From Doryteuthis pealeii (taxonomy: Eukaryota; Mollusca; Cephalopoda; Myopsida; Loliginidae): 64,000 bases of DNA. Of this stretch, positions 43,326 through 54,222 are shown piece by piece; the first letter of the stretch is position 1, and each line of letters opens with the position of its first letter. The DNA is taken from assembly GCA_023376005.1 (NCBI GenBank), contig CM042138.1, forward strand, positions 92,672,182 to 92,736,181, given 5' to 3'. The position numbers and the translations under genes were made by a program. The notes under the pieces are model-generated. The model did no database searches and was not told the DNA's origin. It saw nothing but the letters and a program-made list of their open reading frames with translations.

Positions 43326-43582
43326 GGTACTAATACAGAATAGCGCGCAAGAGATACTTTCATTAGATTACGTATAAAAAGTATTACATTTCACGGAAAT
43401 ACCCGAAAGCTTTGAGATGATAGGGTTAGGGTTAAGGTAAGGGTTTAGGTTAGTGTTAGGGTCAGTGTTACGGTTAAGGTTAACGTTAGGCTACTTTGGG
43501 AGTTTCCGCAATCTAATGATATTTATACGTAAAATTCTATTCAAATGATATTATTACTTGGGCACCATTCAGCATTTCTACC
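43326..43582. mobile_element. Telomere-core MITE (T), copy 2
   Basis: Starts GGTACTAATACAGAATAGCG and ends CATTCAGCATTTCTACC. Core GGGTTAGGGTTAAGG and further G(G)GTTA variants. Nearly the whole element can fold into one hairpin, with CGGAAATACCCGAAA pairing to the reverse complement of TTTGGGAGTTTCCG. Confidence 0.75.
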
Positions 43583-43926
43583 TTAACTTTTCTTTTCTTT
43601 TCATAGATATACTAGCATTCTGCTTTGAAAAAGTTTTAATAAATAAAGATGTTATTCTACTGTTGACATTAAACACCGATTCTGTCGTTTGTTACATCAG
43701 CATAAAACTGTTGTAACGTTTGCTGTATCGTTGTCACGTGGCCATACACATTACAAATTCTAACGCAACAAAAACACCGAATAAACACTTCAGCTATTCA
43801 AAATCTCTTTGCCCTATGGGCATAAAGCATCGTAAACACTGTAAAAACATCGTAAGCAAACTCGATTTTTGAGAAAAAAAATATCTTCAGTATAGAAACT
43901 AGCAAATGTGAAGAAAGGAAGTGAAT
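43583..43926. other. Unassigned
   Basis: No feature recognised. Confidence 0.45.
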
Positions 43927-43990
43927 GTAGTATATTAAGAAAAAAGAAAAAACACAGGTTTAAATGGGTTAAGTGGTGAGTTTATTGGCC

Positions 43991-44031
43991 GACGCTGCAG
44001 TGTTTCGATCTATTAATTAGATCCTCTTCAG
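43991..44031 (-). ncRNA. Hammerhead-ribozyme-like motif, left arm
   Basis: Minus strand: CTGAAGA (CUGANGA core), helix II GATCTA-ATTAA-TAGATC with one extra G, GAAA, then C-ACTGCAGCG-TC, which folds as a short helix III (one mismatch) with a UC cleavage position before GGCC. Helix I could be only GCC with GGC. The palindromic, very short helix III is as in ribozymes of Penelope-like elements. Confidence 0.42.
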
Positions 44032-44554
44032 GGCATTTGTTGGTATATGGAAGGTGATAAGAAATGTTTTATCACTGATATAACGAGAAAAGCGAGTGGC
44101 AGTCCTAGGTATTCATCTGTTTAAAAAAAATTTGAGGTTTGAAAAAAGGGAAGACGGTTTGAAATATGACGTCAAATATTCTATTTTACGGCGTGAGTAT
44201 GGGACGGTGTAAGTGTGTGTATCGAAAGGAAACATTGTGGATTTTTTAGATGTGTGGTTGTGTGTGTGTGTGTGTGTGTGTATAAATCTTTTGCGATAAA
44301 CGACAGCGGAAATACATCTTAAGGTTGTGTGTGTGTGTGTGTAAATGCACAATATTTCCTTTCGATGCACACACTTACACCGTCCCACACTCACGCCGTA
44401 AAATAGAATATTTGACGGCATATTTCAAACCGTCTTCCCTTTTTTCAAACCTCAAAAAAAATTTAAACAGATGAATAACAATAACTACCACTCGCTTTTC
44501 TCGTTATTCTGTGATAAAAAAATTCTTATCACCTTCCATATACCAACAAATGCC

Positions 44555-44595
44555 CTGAAGATGATCGAATTAATAGATCGAAACATTGCAGCATC
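44555..44595 (+). ncRNA. Hammerhead-ribozyme-like motif, right arm
   Basis: CTGAAGA at 44555-44561, helix II GATC-…-GATC, GAAA at 44580-44583. Helix III is decayed (CATTGCAGCATC). Mirror of the left-arm motif. Confidence 0.35.
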
Positions 44596-44662
44596 GGCCA
44601 ATAAACCTACCACTTAACCCATTTAAACCTGTGTTTTTTCATTTTTCTTAATATACTACAAA

Positions 44663-45614
44663 CTAGCAAATATACTCACCCTCATAGTGCAAGTATTTAT
44701 GTTTTAATTTGATAAGATATATTAAATTAGAAAGGCTGATGAAACTAAATAAGAATGCAGATAAAAGGTTTGAAACAGAGGGGGTATAATCGAAAAATAG
44801 AACAACTGAAACTTACTGTTCCATCACTCCCGTCTTTTATTGCTAAATTTTCTCGATTAAACTATTTAGTTAAATAGGAAGTAAAGAATAGAATTACACT
44901 TATTCTTGTTTAATAGATTTCTTTAAGATTTATCCCGAGATTTTTGCTCATATTCATTAAGATAAAACCTGTAAATGAATGTTCTCTGGGGGCACAGTTT
45001 AAGTCGACGACAATGCTGCACTCTTCTTACCAATACTATCAAAAGGTCTTGTCTCTCGTCCTCGTCACCACGGCCAAAATGCTACTGCAAGCTTTCTCGC
45101 AGTTTTCTCTGAGCTGGTCAATATATACACAATTACAGTGTTCATCCGGGCTCCTCCTCTGCCCAGCACGTGTGACACTAATCAGCACGCGTCAATCCTT
45201 CACACCTGGCCACTCTGGATAGTTTAGTCATTCCCATGCGTCGGGCCACGACTCACGATCAAGAGAATGCGAGTTCAATCTCCCCACTCTGATCTTCGTT
45301 CTGCATGCCAAACACAGTCGTGCACGCTTCGAACTACTACGTTCGTGGTTTCTCTCGCCACAAAACCAAACAATCATAAATCAATAATACTAAGCACATA
45401 TTTATTAAAATCAAATTGAAATATCAATGTGCAAATTAGCCTTCCCGTTTCACATTGTAAACATTGATATTATTATGTAGATAAGGCCAAAATATATAAT
45501 GTTAAAGAATATTATTAATAATTGAGGTTTAAAGAAAAATAAGAATCGTATAGAATGTGACGTAAATAACTAAGTGAATTGTGATTTAGGCGGACAATCT
45601 CCATTATAATAAGA
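44663..45614 (-). mobile_element. Helitron H1 interrupted by an LTR-like insert
   Basis: Minus-strand 3' end CTAG at 44663-44666. The 5' end A|TCTTATTATAATGG is at 45613-45615. Internal sequence matches 193-831 on both sides of the insert at 44970-45362. Confidence 0.72.
44970..45362. mobile_element. Solo-LTR-like insert with 5-bp TSD
   Basis: 393 bp, TGTAAATGAATG … TCTCGCCACA, flanked by a perfect AAACC duplication (44965-44969 and 45363-45367) inside Helitron H1. TG…CA ends and a 5-bp duplication fit an LTR retrotransposon. A tRNA-like stretch near 45220-45290 (GCGAGTTCAATCTCC) leaves a SINE-containing or TRIM-like alternative. The 92-codon frame across the left border is incidental. Confidence 0.6.
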
Positions 45615-45796
45615 TGACATTTTGTCATATAATTCCAGTTAACATCATTGAATTAATAACGGATTTAGTCACGTATTCCCCACAAGATTTCTTTGTTTAT
45701 TGGTACGAGGTGCCAATTAAAGAAATAGTCACGTGAATCATGTAGAATATTGTCTCGACATTCCAATGAATTTGACATTATGTTTTTGTCATACAT
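45615..45796. other. Unassigned
   Basis: No feature recognised. Confidence 0.45.
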
Positions 45797-45965
45797 ATAT
45801 TTACCAACCCCTCCACACAATTAGGATGTGACGCAAGTTCAGTTTTCTAAGCAGAGTTTAAACAGGTTTGATTCATATTTCCTTCTCCTAGTCTGTTTGC
45901 TTAACCAAAGTTAAACAGGCCTAGTCTACATTATTATTTACCCATAGCATGGAGGGAGAATAGTT
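45797..45965 (-). mobile_element. SINE-B, 5'-truncated
   Basis: Tail and body only (ACCAACCCCTCCACAC, then CTTCTCCTAGTCTG). No tRNA head. Confidence 0.6.
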
Positions 45966-46099
45966 GGAAATAACAAAAAAGGGTAAATGAATATTTTGGT
46001 TGTTGTGAATTTGGTTTTGTTTATTTTTGTACTTTTTCATAATAAAAATGAACGAAACTTAAGTAATCTTGCACACAAAAAACAATTAAGTAGAAAGAC

Positions 46100-46304
46100 T
46101 ATTTAGTGTAGCACACAAGAGAAAAATATAATTAGATTACATATAAAAAGCATTACATTACACTGAATACGCGAAATCTATGGTTAGAGTTAAGGTGAGG
46201 GTTAGAAGTGGGGTTAAGCTACTTCGGGAGTTTCTAATGCTATTTATACGTAAAATGCGATTTCTAATGATATGATCTCTTGCGCGCTATTCTGCATTTG
46301 CACC
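46100..46304. mobile_element. Telomere-core MITE (T), copy 3
   Basis: Right end TCTTGCGCGCTATTCTGCAT matches the left ends of copies 1 and 2 in reverse complement. Core reduced to GTTAGAGTTAAGGTGAGGG. Confidence 0.65.
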
Positions 46305-46355
46305 TGTTATTTGTTCTTGTTTCTTTTTTGTATTGGTTCGTTTTTTCGGGGTTTA

Positions 46356-46590
46356 ACAGGTTGGAATTTAGCGTTATCCTTCTCCTAGACTGGTAGCCCA
46401 ACCAATGTTAAAGAAGCCCAGTCTGCCCTACTGTCTACCCCGAGCAGGAAGGAGAATAGCTGGATTCATATCTTTCACATGGGTATTAGAGCTATTGAAT
46501 CTAAACAGCCTCGTCCAGGCGCACGTGGTGAATAAAAAAATTTGATGTGAAACTGTAGATTTGAATCTTACAGACCGCGCGCATTCCTCA
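46356..46590 (-). mobile_element. SINE-B fragment
   Basis: Body shared with 41636-41921 (CTTCTCCTAGACTGGTAGCC to AACAGCCTCGTCCAGG). The head is replaced or diverged. Confidence 0.55.
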
Positions 46591-46814
46591 ACCATATATA
46601 TATATATAATATATATATATATTATTGTGTGTGTGTGTTGTGTTGTGTGTGTGGGATGTGTGTGTGGTGTTAATTGTGAGGTATGTGCTCTGTGTTTTGT
46701 GAGTATTATGTTTATATGAATATATACAAGCTTGTATAGATTTTAATGTTACATATGACGATACTTGTACTTACAGAGCCAAGTAAATAAGAAAAAACAG
46801 ATTTTTACAATACA
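46591..46814. repeat. (TA)n and interrupted (GT)n, spacer
   Basis: TA run, then GT repeats with indels at about 46625-46700, then unassigned sequence up to the palindrome arm. Confidence 0.8.
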
Positions 46815-46950
46815 AACTCCTTGCATGACATGGCACTGACTCCACGGGACAATGGTTAATAACATTTATCAAACATTTAAAAATGCCATACAGATTAAAG
46901 TAAATAACAATGAATACATCCAATATATATCTACATGCAATTATATACAT

Positions 46951-47490
46951 AGCAAGAATATGCTCTCCTCACGGGCCGTAAGGTAATATAAGTTTAATGT
47001 ACTGAAATATGATAAATTAGAAAAACTAATGAAACTAAATAAGACGAATATAGAAGATATTACTCTTATTTTGATGTTATTATAATTAATTTCTATATGA
47101 AATTATATATAGGATTGTTTTAATGCGTTTGAGAAATTAATCGAGATAGTATTAGAAATCAAGTAAACAGAACTATTTTTTCCTTAAACCCAGTTTGTTA
47201 AAATCATTATGCAAATTATTCCCAACATATACAATTGAAAATTTATATTGTTCTTTAGAAATTATAACACATATTTCAGGATTTTAAATGCATTAAAAAT
47301 AGGGAAGTTTTTTGTGGGATAATCTAACTTAGGTAGACTTAATGGAGACATAATTAATAAACAAGTTGCTAATTAAGATGAATAATAACTATTTCATATT
47401 CGATGAGAATAAACGCAATAACTAAGTGGTGACATGGTTTCAGTTACAGATAAAAGTTTTATATAATCTCAACTTTAATATGATTATTCA
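46951..47490 (-). mobile_element. Helitron H1-like, diverged
   Basis: Words of H1 throughout (AGCAAGAATATGC, AATTAGAAAAACTAATGAAA). The CTAG reads CATAG here but CTAG in the mirror arm (about 54974), so a base call error is likely. Confidence 0.55.
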
Positions 47491-47718
47491 TTCATGTTAT
47501 GATTCCCCTTATATTTTTGTATGATGTGATTGTTTTTTATATAAGGTGTGCTGAGGTCCCACCACTTAAACTTATATACTCTGTGTGGACGCGTGGATTG
47601 GAGCTAGACATCAACAGCTCGAATGCTGGTTACTTAGCTATTTGATCGCCATCTTGAGAGCCGTTTCATTTGCACGTATTTTCCCCGGACGAATGGACCT
47701 AAACTAAGGACTTTGCTC
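47491..47718. other. Unassigned
   Basis: No feature recognised. Confidence 0.45.
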
Positions 47719-47845
47719 AACCAAAGGATTCTACCAACACTAAGGGAACCGAGGACAACCAAAGGATTCCTACCCAACACTAAGGGACACCGAGGAGCAA
47801 CCAAGGATTCTACCCAACACTAAAGAACACCGAGGAACCAATATT
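47719..47845. repeat. Minisatellite, about 40-bp unit, block 1
   Basis: Three units of ACCAAAGGATTCTACCCAAC followed by ACTAAGGGACACCGAGGA. Confidence 0.9.
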
Positions 47846-48200
47846 CTACTGTTGGGATTATTTGGATATAGATGTGCCTAAATACCCACCTCTATTTATA
47901 AACTAGCCATGGTCACGTGATTGACTCTTGTAACGCAATCACTAGCATACTACTGCCTGATAGAACACTTAACCCCCCCCCCAACATTGGTCATAATTAA
48001 CTGCAGTCTTTGAGGATGGACACACATAGGATTGCCGGATCTGTACCATACTCAGGACGCTTAATACTTTATACGTAACTAAGAACATTTTAGTAACCAA
48101 AGATTCATATTATCAATGATTCTTTATCAAGTATCCAATTCCAACAGATAAGGCACTTCTACTATTAAGGCGCAAGGAATGACCCTTAAAACGTAACACT
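47846..48200. other. Unassigned between minisatellite blocks
   Basis: About 355 bp with near-normal base composition. No coding frame or known repeat. Recurs only in the mirror arm. Confidence 0.45.
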
Positions 48201-48450
48201 AACCGACACTAAGGGACACCTAGAAACAACCAAAGGATTCTAACAAAACCTAGGGACACCGGGACAACCAAAGGTTCTACCCAACACGAAGGGACAGACC
48301 GGAGAAACAACCAAAGGATTCTACCCAACACTAAGGGACAACCGAGAAACAACCAAAGGGATTCTACCCAACACTAAGGGACAACCAGGAACAACCAAGG
48401 ATTCTATCCAACATTAAGGAACAGCGAGGGACAACTAAAGGATTCTTCAC
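48201..48450. repeat. Minisatellite, about 40-bp unit, block 2
   Basis: About six units of the same sequence as block 1, with variable spacing from indels. Confidence 0.9.
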
Positions 48451-48529
48451 TAAAGATCAGCCTCTGCTTAACACCAAGGGATCTCCTCAGTAAAGTTTCT
48501 TCACTTAAAGCCAAAAATGACCACAAAAT

Positions 48530-48590
48530 TGGAAACAGTTTCGGTTACAAAACTGAAAGTTAAATAATCTTCATTATAATAAGATTATTC
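48530..48590 (-). mobile_element. Helitron H1-like 5' end
   Basis: Reverse complement reads TCTTATTATAATGAAGATT, then a CAGTTTTGTAACCG block, as at the H1 5' end. Only this terminus is recognisable. Confidence 0.4.
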
Positions 48591-48820
48591 ATTTATGTTT
48601 ACGATGTCCCCTTATATTTTTGTCAGGATTAAAGTACGAAATGATATAATAGACATATTTTGCTGTGAGGTGACTTTTTATTAGAATTCAATTTTGTCTC
48701 GAAGACAGTTTAAGTTTCGACGGAATCCATCCAGAAATTACCATATATTAATTCAAATCTGTTGAATTTTTATTGTAAACCTTACGCTTACATACATATA
48801 ACATAATATTTACATATCGC
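48591..48820. other. Unassigned
   Basis: AT-rich. No feature recognised. Confidence 0.45.
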
Positions 48821-48891
48821 TGGGACCGGTACGACTAAAAACCTTGCACTTCTAGGCGATGCTCTACCGACTGAGGCCAAGATCCGGTCCA
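48821..48891 (-). mobile_element. tRNA-related SINE head
   Basis: Reads on the minus strand as a tRNA-like segment (damaged D arm, CGGTAGAGCATCGCC, then a B-box-like stretch). The better mirror is at 53053-53122. No SINE body follows. Confidence 0.5.
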
Positions 48892-49002
48892 TCATTTTTT
48901 TAAAACAAAAGAACCTATTCATTATAAGAAGTAATTAATTAATGATATATACAGAATTTCATTAAACTTGTATAATTCCTTGACTTTCTTATTTTTTTAA
49001 AA
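48892..49002. other. AT-rich spacer
   Basis: Nothing recognised. Confidence 0.5.
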
Positions 49003-49455
49003 GCAAAGTGTTTGTTCGCCTTTCCTTATTTCATTTGGATAGTCGTGGCCCCAGGCTGGGAAACTCTGAAATGTACATGGGAGCCTGTATCAATGTTTGG
49101 GTGGGGTGGACTCTACTGTCGGCCTACATACATGATGATGCCATCAAACTCGTGTCGAGTATTGCCATTGATAAAGTATACAAAAAAAAAGTTCAACGGC
49201 GAGGCTGCACGCACGTGTCTTTTAGCCCATATGCAGAATTGAACACCTCTAGCAGTAGGTACTGGAATGTTTTGTTCCCATAATCTTCCTATCGGCGTTT
49301 TAAACCTCCTGTGCTCTTGCACATATTACGACACTCACAACCGGTTATTTTCAGGGAGCACTGGGTTATTGGCCCGTTTCGCCGATGCACAATTTGGTGA
49401 CTCATCAGGCCAGCTCTTCTCAGATTCGGACTTCCACACCCTTCATACAGTATAC
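49003..49455 (+). other. GC-richer block of unknown nature
   Basis: About 450 bp with balanced composition in AT-rich surroundings, flanked by (TA)n(GT)n. Plus-strand frames MFAFPYFIWIVVAPGWETLK… and later …FADAQFGDSSGQ… appear in pieces, and the mirror arm (52500-52945, minus strand) gives a 141-codon frame with some of the same words (APGWETLKCTWEPVSMF). I recognise no protein or repeat family. It may be an interspersed repeat, an exon, or neither. Confidence 0.35.
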
Positions 49456-49729
49456 CAATATTATATATAATATATATATATATTTATATAATATATATAA
49501 TATATGTGTGTGTGTGTTGTGTGTGTGTGTGTGTAAGGTATCCAATGACTGGTAGTAGGATGATTCCACCTGGGATCCTCAAAATCTCACTGTATAACCA
49601 TACTTATGCTCCTGTAGGTGCAACTTATACTCAATACAAATATTTTTAAAATCCTAAAGAGAGCTCAATTATACTAATCAATAATTAGATTAATTAAAGG
49701 AGCAATATTTAATTTTCAAAGAAAGAAAA
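49456..49729. repeat. (TA)n(GT)n microsatellite and spacer
   Basis: TA run at 49465-49505, GT run at 49506-49534, then unassigned. Confidence 0.8.
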
Positions 49730-49815
49730 AACTTAACAAACCGTCATTCCGTAATAAATGCATCATATACGAATAAATTTATACGGAATGACGGTTTAAT
49801 TAAATGTTTTCCTTC
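49730..49815. mobile_element. Short hairpin MITE
   Basis: AAACCGTCATTCCGTAATAA and its inverted partner enclose about 20 bp. Outer A/T-rich arms (GAAAAAACTTAA / TTAAATGTTTTCC) also pair. About 85 bp. Confidence 0.6.
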
Positions 49816-49833
49816 TTTTAAAGAATATATATA

Positions 49834-49873
<40 letters not shown>

Positions 49874-50296
49874 GTGTGTGTGTGTGTGTGTGTGTGTGGT
49901 GCCTACCTACATACATTCATAGATACATCATACTATACATACACACAATAGATATGTATGTTAGTGGTGTATGGGTGTAATAAGCTAAATATAAGTGATA
50001 AGACTAACCAGGAATAATATTCGTTTTAGCAATTAGTTTTTGATATGAATTGTTTCAACTGGATTCAAGCCAGAGGTCATCGTCTGAAAAAAATGTTTTT
50101 TTTTTTTTAAGTAATTGATATGCCCCAAAAGAATTTGTAAAAATCAATTTGTAACGTGACATATTCAATGCATTTGGCTTTAATGTTTAATATACCTATT
50201 GTCATGACCATTGCGTACATATCCACGTGACTTTGAAGGAACGCGTGCAAGGTTTCCAATGGGAATGTGTATGGTACCGCATCACGAACGTTTTTT
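49816..50296. other. Microsatellites and unassigned
   Basis: (TA)n at about 49826-49870, (GT)n at 49873-49898, then unassigned. Confidence 0.6.
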
Positions 50297-50502
50297 ATAA
50301 CTAATGCAAAAATAGCCCACAAGAGTTAAATATCTTTAGATTACCTATAAAAGTATTTTATTTATTTACATTTTATGGAAATATCCGAACCTGTTAGGTT
50401 ACGTTTAGGCTTACTTTGGGAGTTTCCGTAATCATTGCTATTGTATAGGTAAAATGCGATTGTAATGATATTGTCTCTTGTGTGCTATTTTGCATTTGTA
50501 CC
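50297..50502. mobile_element. Telomere-core MITE (T), copy 4
   Basis: ACTAATGCAAAAATAGCCCA at the left and TGTGTGCTATTTTGCATTTG at the right. Core reduced to TGTTAGGTTACG. A diverged subtype. Confidence 0.6.
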
Positions 50503-50924
50503 TCTGTTTTATTTAAATATTTAACAATGACTTTCCTTTACTTAATTTTATGCGGTACAATCCTATTAAAACAGAAAATGGTGTTTTGAGGATACGGTAT
50601 ATATAAGCCTTTCTATACGTACAAAAATGATATTATTTAAATGTTATATACATATGTTCATCTCTTATAATATCTCAACCATATTTTTGCAAACATATAT
50701 TTAATTGGTTTTACGATAAGTGTTTCCACATGTGCGATTGACAGCGAAATAGAAGAAATACCAAAGTGTGAATTAATGGCATTTGGTGATTTAAACAAAT
50801 TACAAGAAACAATATTCACGAGAACAGAAAATGTGCAAAAGACTTTTATTAGAATTCTTTTCAGATATTTACCGTGGTTCCGAAATTTTTCAAAATGAAC
50901 ACTTATAATTTTATATATAGAAAA
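50503..50924. other. Unassigned, end of left arm
   Basis: AT-rich. The 136-codon minus-strand frame at 50903-51313 lies largely in the mirrored arm and spacer, and is not supported as a gene. Confidence 0.45.
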
Positions 50925-51039
50925 TTACAAATATAACAAACCAAATACATATTCATTCTAACGCGCCATGGAATTAATGATATACTATTAGTATAGTTTG
51001 TTGTAATACACAATTCGCTTTTTGTTTTCTTTTTGCTTT
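50925..51039. other. Spacer of inverted duplication 2
   Basis: About 115 bp. Contains the word GTTTGTTGTAATACACAATT, shared with 42919 outside the palindrome. Confidence 0.7.
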
Positions 51040-51453
51040 TTCTTATATATAAAAATAAAGTGTTCATTTGAAATTTCGGAACCACGGTATATCTGAAAAG
51101 AATTCTAATAAAAAGTCTTTTGCACATTTTCTGTCTCGTGAATATTGTTTCTTGTAATTTGTTTAAATCAACAAATGCCATATATTCACCTTTGGTATTT
51201 CTTCCTATTTCGCTGTCAATCGACAATGTGGAAACACTTATCGTAAAACCAATTAAATATATGTTTGCAAATATGGTTGAGATATTATAAGAATGAACAT
51301 ATGTATATAACATTTAAATAAATATCATTTTTGTTACGTATAGAAAGGCTTATATATAACCGTATCCTCAAAACACCATTTCTGTTTAAATAGGATTACC
51401 GGCATAAAAATTAAGTAAAGGAAAGTCTTGGTTAGAGGATTTAAATAAAACAG

Positions 51454-51653
51454 AGGTACAATGCAAATAGCACACAAGAGACAATATGCATTACAATCGC
51501 ATTTCCTATAAATAGCAATGATTACGGAAACTCCCAAAGTAGCCTAAACGTAACCCTAACAGGTTTCGGATTTTCCATAAATGTAATAAAATAAACATAC
51601 TTTTTATAGTAAATCTAAAAGATATTAACTTGTGGGCTATTTTGCATTAGTAT
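51454..51653. mobile_element. MITE T, mirror copy
   Basis: Mirror of 50297-50502. Confidence 0.55.
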
Positions 51654-53052
51654 AAAAACGTTCGTGATGGTACCAATACACATTCCCATTGGAAACCTTG
51701 CACCGTTCCTTCAAATGTCACGTGGATATGGTACGCATGGTCATGACAGATAGGGTATATTAGAACATTAAAAGCCAATGCATTGAATATGTCACGTACA
51801 AATTGATTTTTACAAATTTCTTTGGGGCATATCAATACTTAAAAAAAACCGCATTTTTTCAGACGATGACTCTGGTTGAATCTAGGGTTGAGAACAATTC
51901 ATATCAAAAACTAATTGTAAAACGAATATTATTCCCTTTAGTCTTATCACTTATATTTAGTTTATTACACCCATACCACTAACATCATATCTATTGGTGT
52001 GTATGTATAGTGTATGTATGATTCTATGAATGTATGTGAGGTAGGCACACACACACACACACACACACACATTATATATATATATTATATATATATATAT
52101 ATTTATATATATATAATATCTTAAAAAGAAGGAAAACATTTAATAAACGTCATTCCGTAATAAATTTATTTCGTATTATGATGCATTTATTACGGAATGG
52201 AACGGTTTGTTAAGTTTTTTCTTCTTTGAAAATTTAAATATTGCTCTTTATTTAATTAATTTATTGATTAGTATATATTGAGCTCTCTTTAGGGATTTAT
52301 AAAAATATTTGTATGAGTATAAGTTTGCACCTACAGGAGCATACAGTAATGGTTATACAGTGAGATTTTGAGGATCCCAGGTGGAATCATCTCTTATACC
52401 AAAGTCATTTGATACCTTACACACACACACACACACACACACACACCATATATATATATATTAATATATATATATATTATATATATATATTGGTATACTG
52501 TAAGGAAGGGTGTGGAAGTCCGAATCTGAGAAGAGTGGCCTGATGAGTCACCAAATTGTGCATCGGCGAACGGGCCATACCCAGTGCTCCCTGAAATACG
52601 CGTTTGAGTGTGTGTAATATGTTGCAAGAGCACAGGAGGTTTAAAAAGCGATAGGAAGATATATGGGGAACAAACTTCAGTACTACTGCTAAGGTGTTCA
52701 TATCTGCATAATGGGCTAAAAAGACACGTGCGTGCAGCTCGCCGTTGAACTGTTTTTTTTTGTATACTTTATCAATGGCAATACTCGAACACGAGTTTGA
52801 TGGCATCATCATGTATGTAGGGCCGACAGTAGAGTCCACCCCACCCCAAAACATTGATACAGGCTCCCATGTACATTTCAGAGTTTCCCAGCCTGGGGCC
52901 ACGACTATCCAAATGAAATAAGGAAGGCGACAACACTTTGTTTTAAAAAATAAGAAAAGTCAAGGAATTATACAAGTTTAATGAAATTCTGGTATATATT
53001 CATTAATTAATTACTTTTATAATGAATAGGTTCTTTTGTTTAAAAAAATGAT

Positions 53053-53122
53053 GGGACCGGTTTGGCTCAGTCGGTAGAGCATCCGCCTAGAAGTTGCAAG
53101 GTTTTTAGTTCGATACCGTCCC
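53053..53122 (+). mobile_element. tRNA-related SINE head, mirror copy
   Basis: GGGACCGGTTTGGCTCAGTC, GGTAGAGC, then AGTTCGATACC and GTCCCA. Acceptor-like ends GGGAC/GTCCC pair and D- and T-arm motifs are present, but the anticodon arm does not fold well and the sequence matches the SINE-A head type. I therefore do not call a tRNA gene. Confidence 0.55.
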
Positions 53123-53479
53123 ACGATATGTAAATATTATGTTATATGTATGTAAGCGTAAGGTTTACAATAAAATTCAAACAGATTGAATTAATATATG
53201 GTAATTTTCTGGATGGATTCCGTCGAACTAAACTGTCATTCGAGAAAAATTGAATTTCTAATAAAGTCACCTTCACAGCAAAATATGTCTATTATATCAT
53301 TCGTACTTTAATCCTGACAAAAATATAAGGGGACATCGTAAACATAAATGAAATCTTATTATAATGAAGATATTTAACTTTCAGTTTGTAACCGAAAACT
53401 GTTCCAATTTTTGTGGTCATTTTTGGCTTTAAGTGAGAGAACTTTACTGAGGAGATCCTTGTGTTAAGGCAGAGGCTGA

Positions 53480-53730
53480 TCTTTAGTGAAGAATCCTTTA
53501 GTTGTCCCTCGCTGTTCCTTAATGTTGGATAGAATCTTTGGTTGTTCCTGGTTGTCTCCTTAGTGTTTTGGTAGAATCCTTTGTTGTTTCTCGGTGTCCC
53601 TTAGTGTTGGGTAGAATCCTTTGGTTGTTTCTCGGTGGTCCCTTCGTGTTGGGTAGAATCTTGGTTGTTTCCGGTGTCCCTAGTGTTTGTTAGAATCCTT
53701 GGTTGTTTCTAGGTGTCCCTTAGTGTCGGT
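53480..53730. repeat. Minisatellite, mirror of block 2
   Basis: Reverse complement of 48201-48450. Confidence 0.85.
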
Positions 53731-54082
53731 TTAGTGTTACGTTTTTAAGGTCATTCCTTGCCTATAGTAGAAGTGCTTCTGGTGGAATTGGATACTTGAT
53801 AAAGAATCAGTTGATAATAGAATCCTTTGTTATAAATGTTCTTAGTTACTGGTAAGTATAAGGCCTTCCTGAGTAATTGGTACAGATCCGGCAATCCTAT
53901 GTGTGTCCATCCTCAAAGACTGCAGTCTTAATTATGACCAATGTGGGGGGGGGGTTAAGTGTTCTATCAGGCCAGTAGTATTGCTAGTGATTGGTTACAA
54001 GAGTCAATCACGTGACCATGGCTAGTTTATTAATAGAGGTGGGTATTTAGAGCACATCCTATATCTAAATAATCCCAACAGG

Positions 54083-54222
54083 TAGAATATTTGGTTGTTC
54101 CTCGGTGTTCTTTAGTGTTGGGTAGAATCCTTTGGTTGCTCCTCGGGTCACTTAGTGTTGGTAGAATCCTTTGGTTGTTCCTCGGTGTCCCTTAGTGTTG
54201 GGTAGAATCCTTTGGTTGAGCA
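54083..54222. repeat. Minisatellite, mirror of block 1
   Basis: Reverse complement of 47719-47845. Confidence 0.85.

Larger units (their letters stand above)
43927..44659. mobile_element. Foldback element with about 310-bp arms and hammerhead-like motifs
   Basis: Arms 43927-44236 and 44343-44659 are inverted copies (GTAGTATATTAAG at the left tip, CTTAATATACTAC at the right), enclosing about 106 bp with two GT runs. Each arm has an inward-facing CTGAAGA-hairpin-GAAA-CGCTGCAGCG-like block. The right tip lies 3 bp from the end of a Helitron H1. No coding frame. Candidate non-autonomous Penelope-like or foldback element. Confidence 0.7.
46815..50924. repeat. Inverted duplication 2, left arm
   Basis: Reverse-complement partner of 51040-55109 over 4.1 kb. 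Shared order: Helitron H1, minisatellite blocks, Helitron end, tRNA-like head, GC-richer block, hairpin, MITE T. Small indels throughout. Confidence 0.95.

Noticed and set aside
43200..43500. True interstitial telomere or chromosome fusion point
   Set aside because: The TTAGGG-like repeats are short, degenerate and enclosed by MITE arms.
48201..48450. CRISPR-like regular repeats
   Set aside because: Units are contiguous without unique spacers, and the DNA is animal nuclear.
53053..53122. Functional tRNA gene
   Set aside because: Head matches the SINE-A type, the anticodon arm does not fold properly, and the mirror copy is more degraded.
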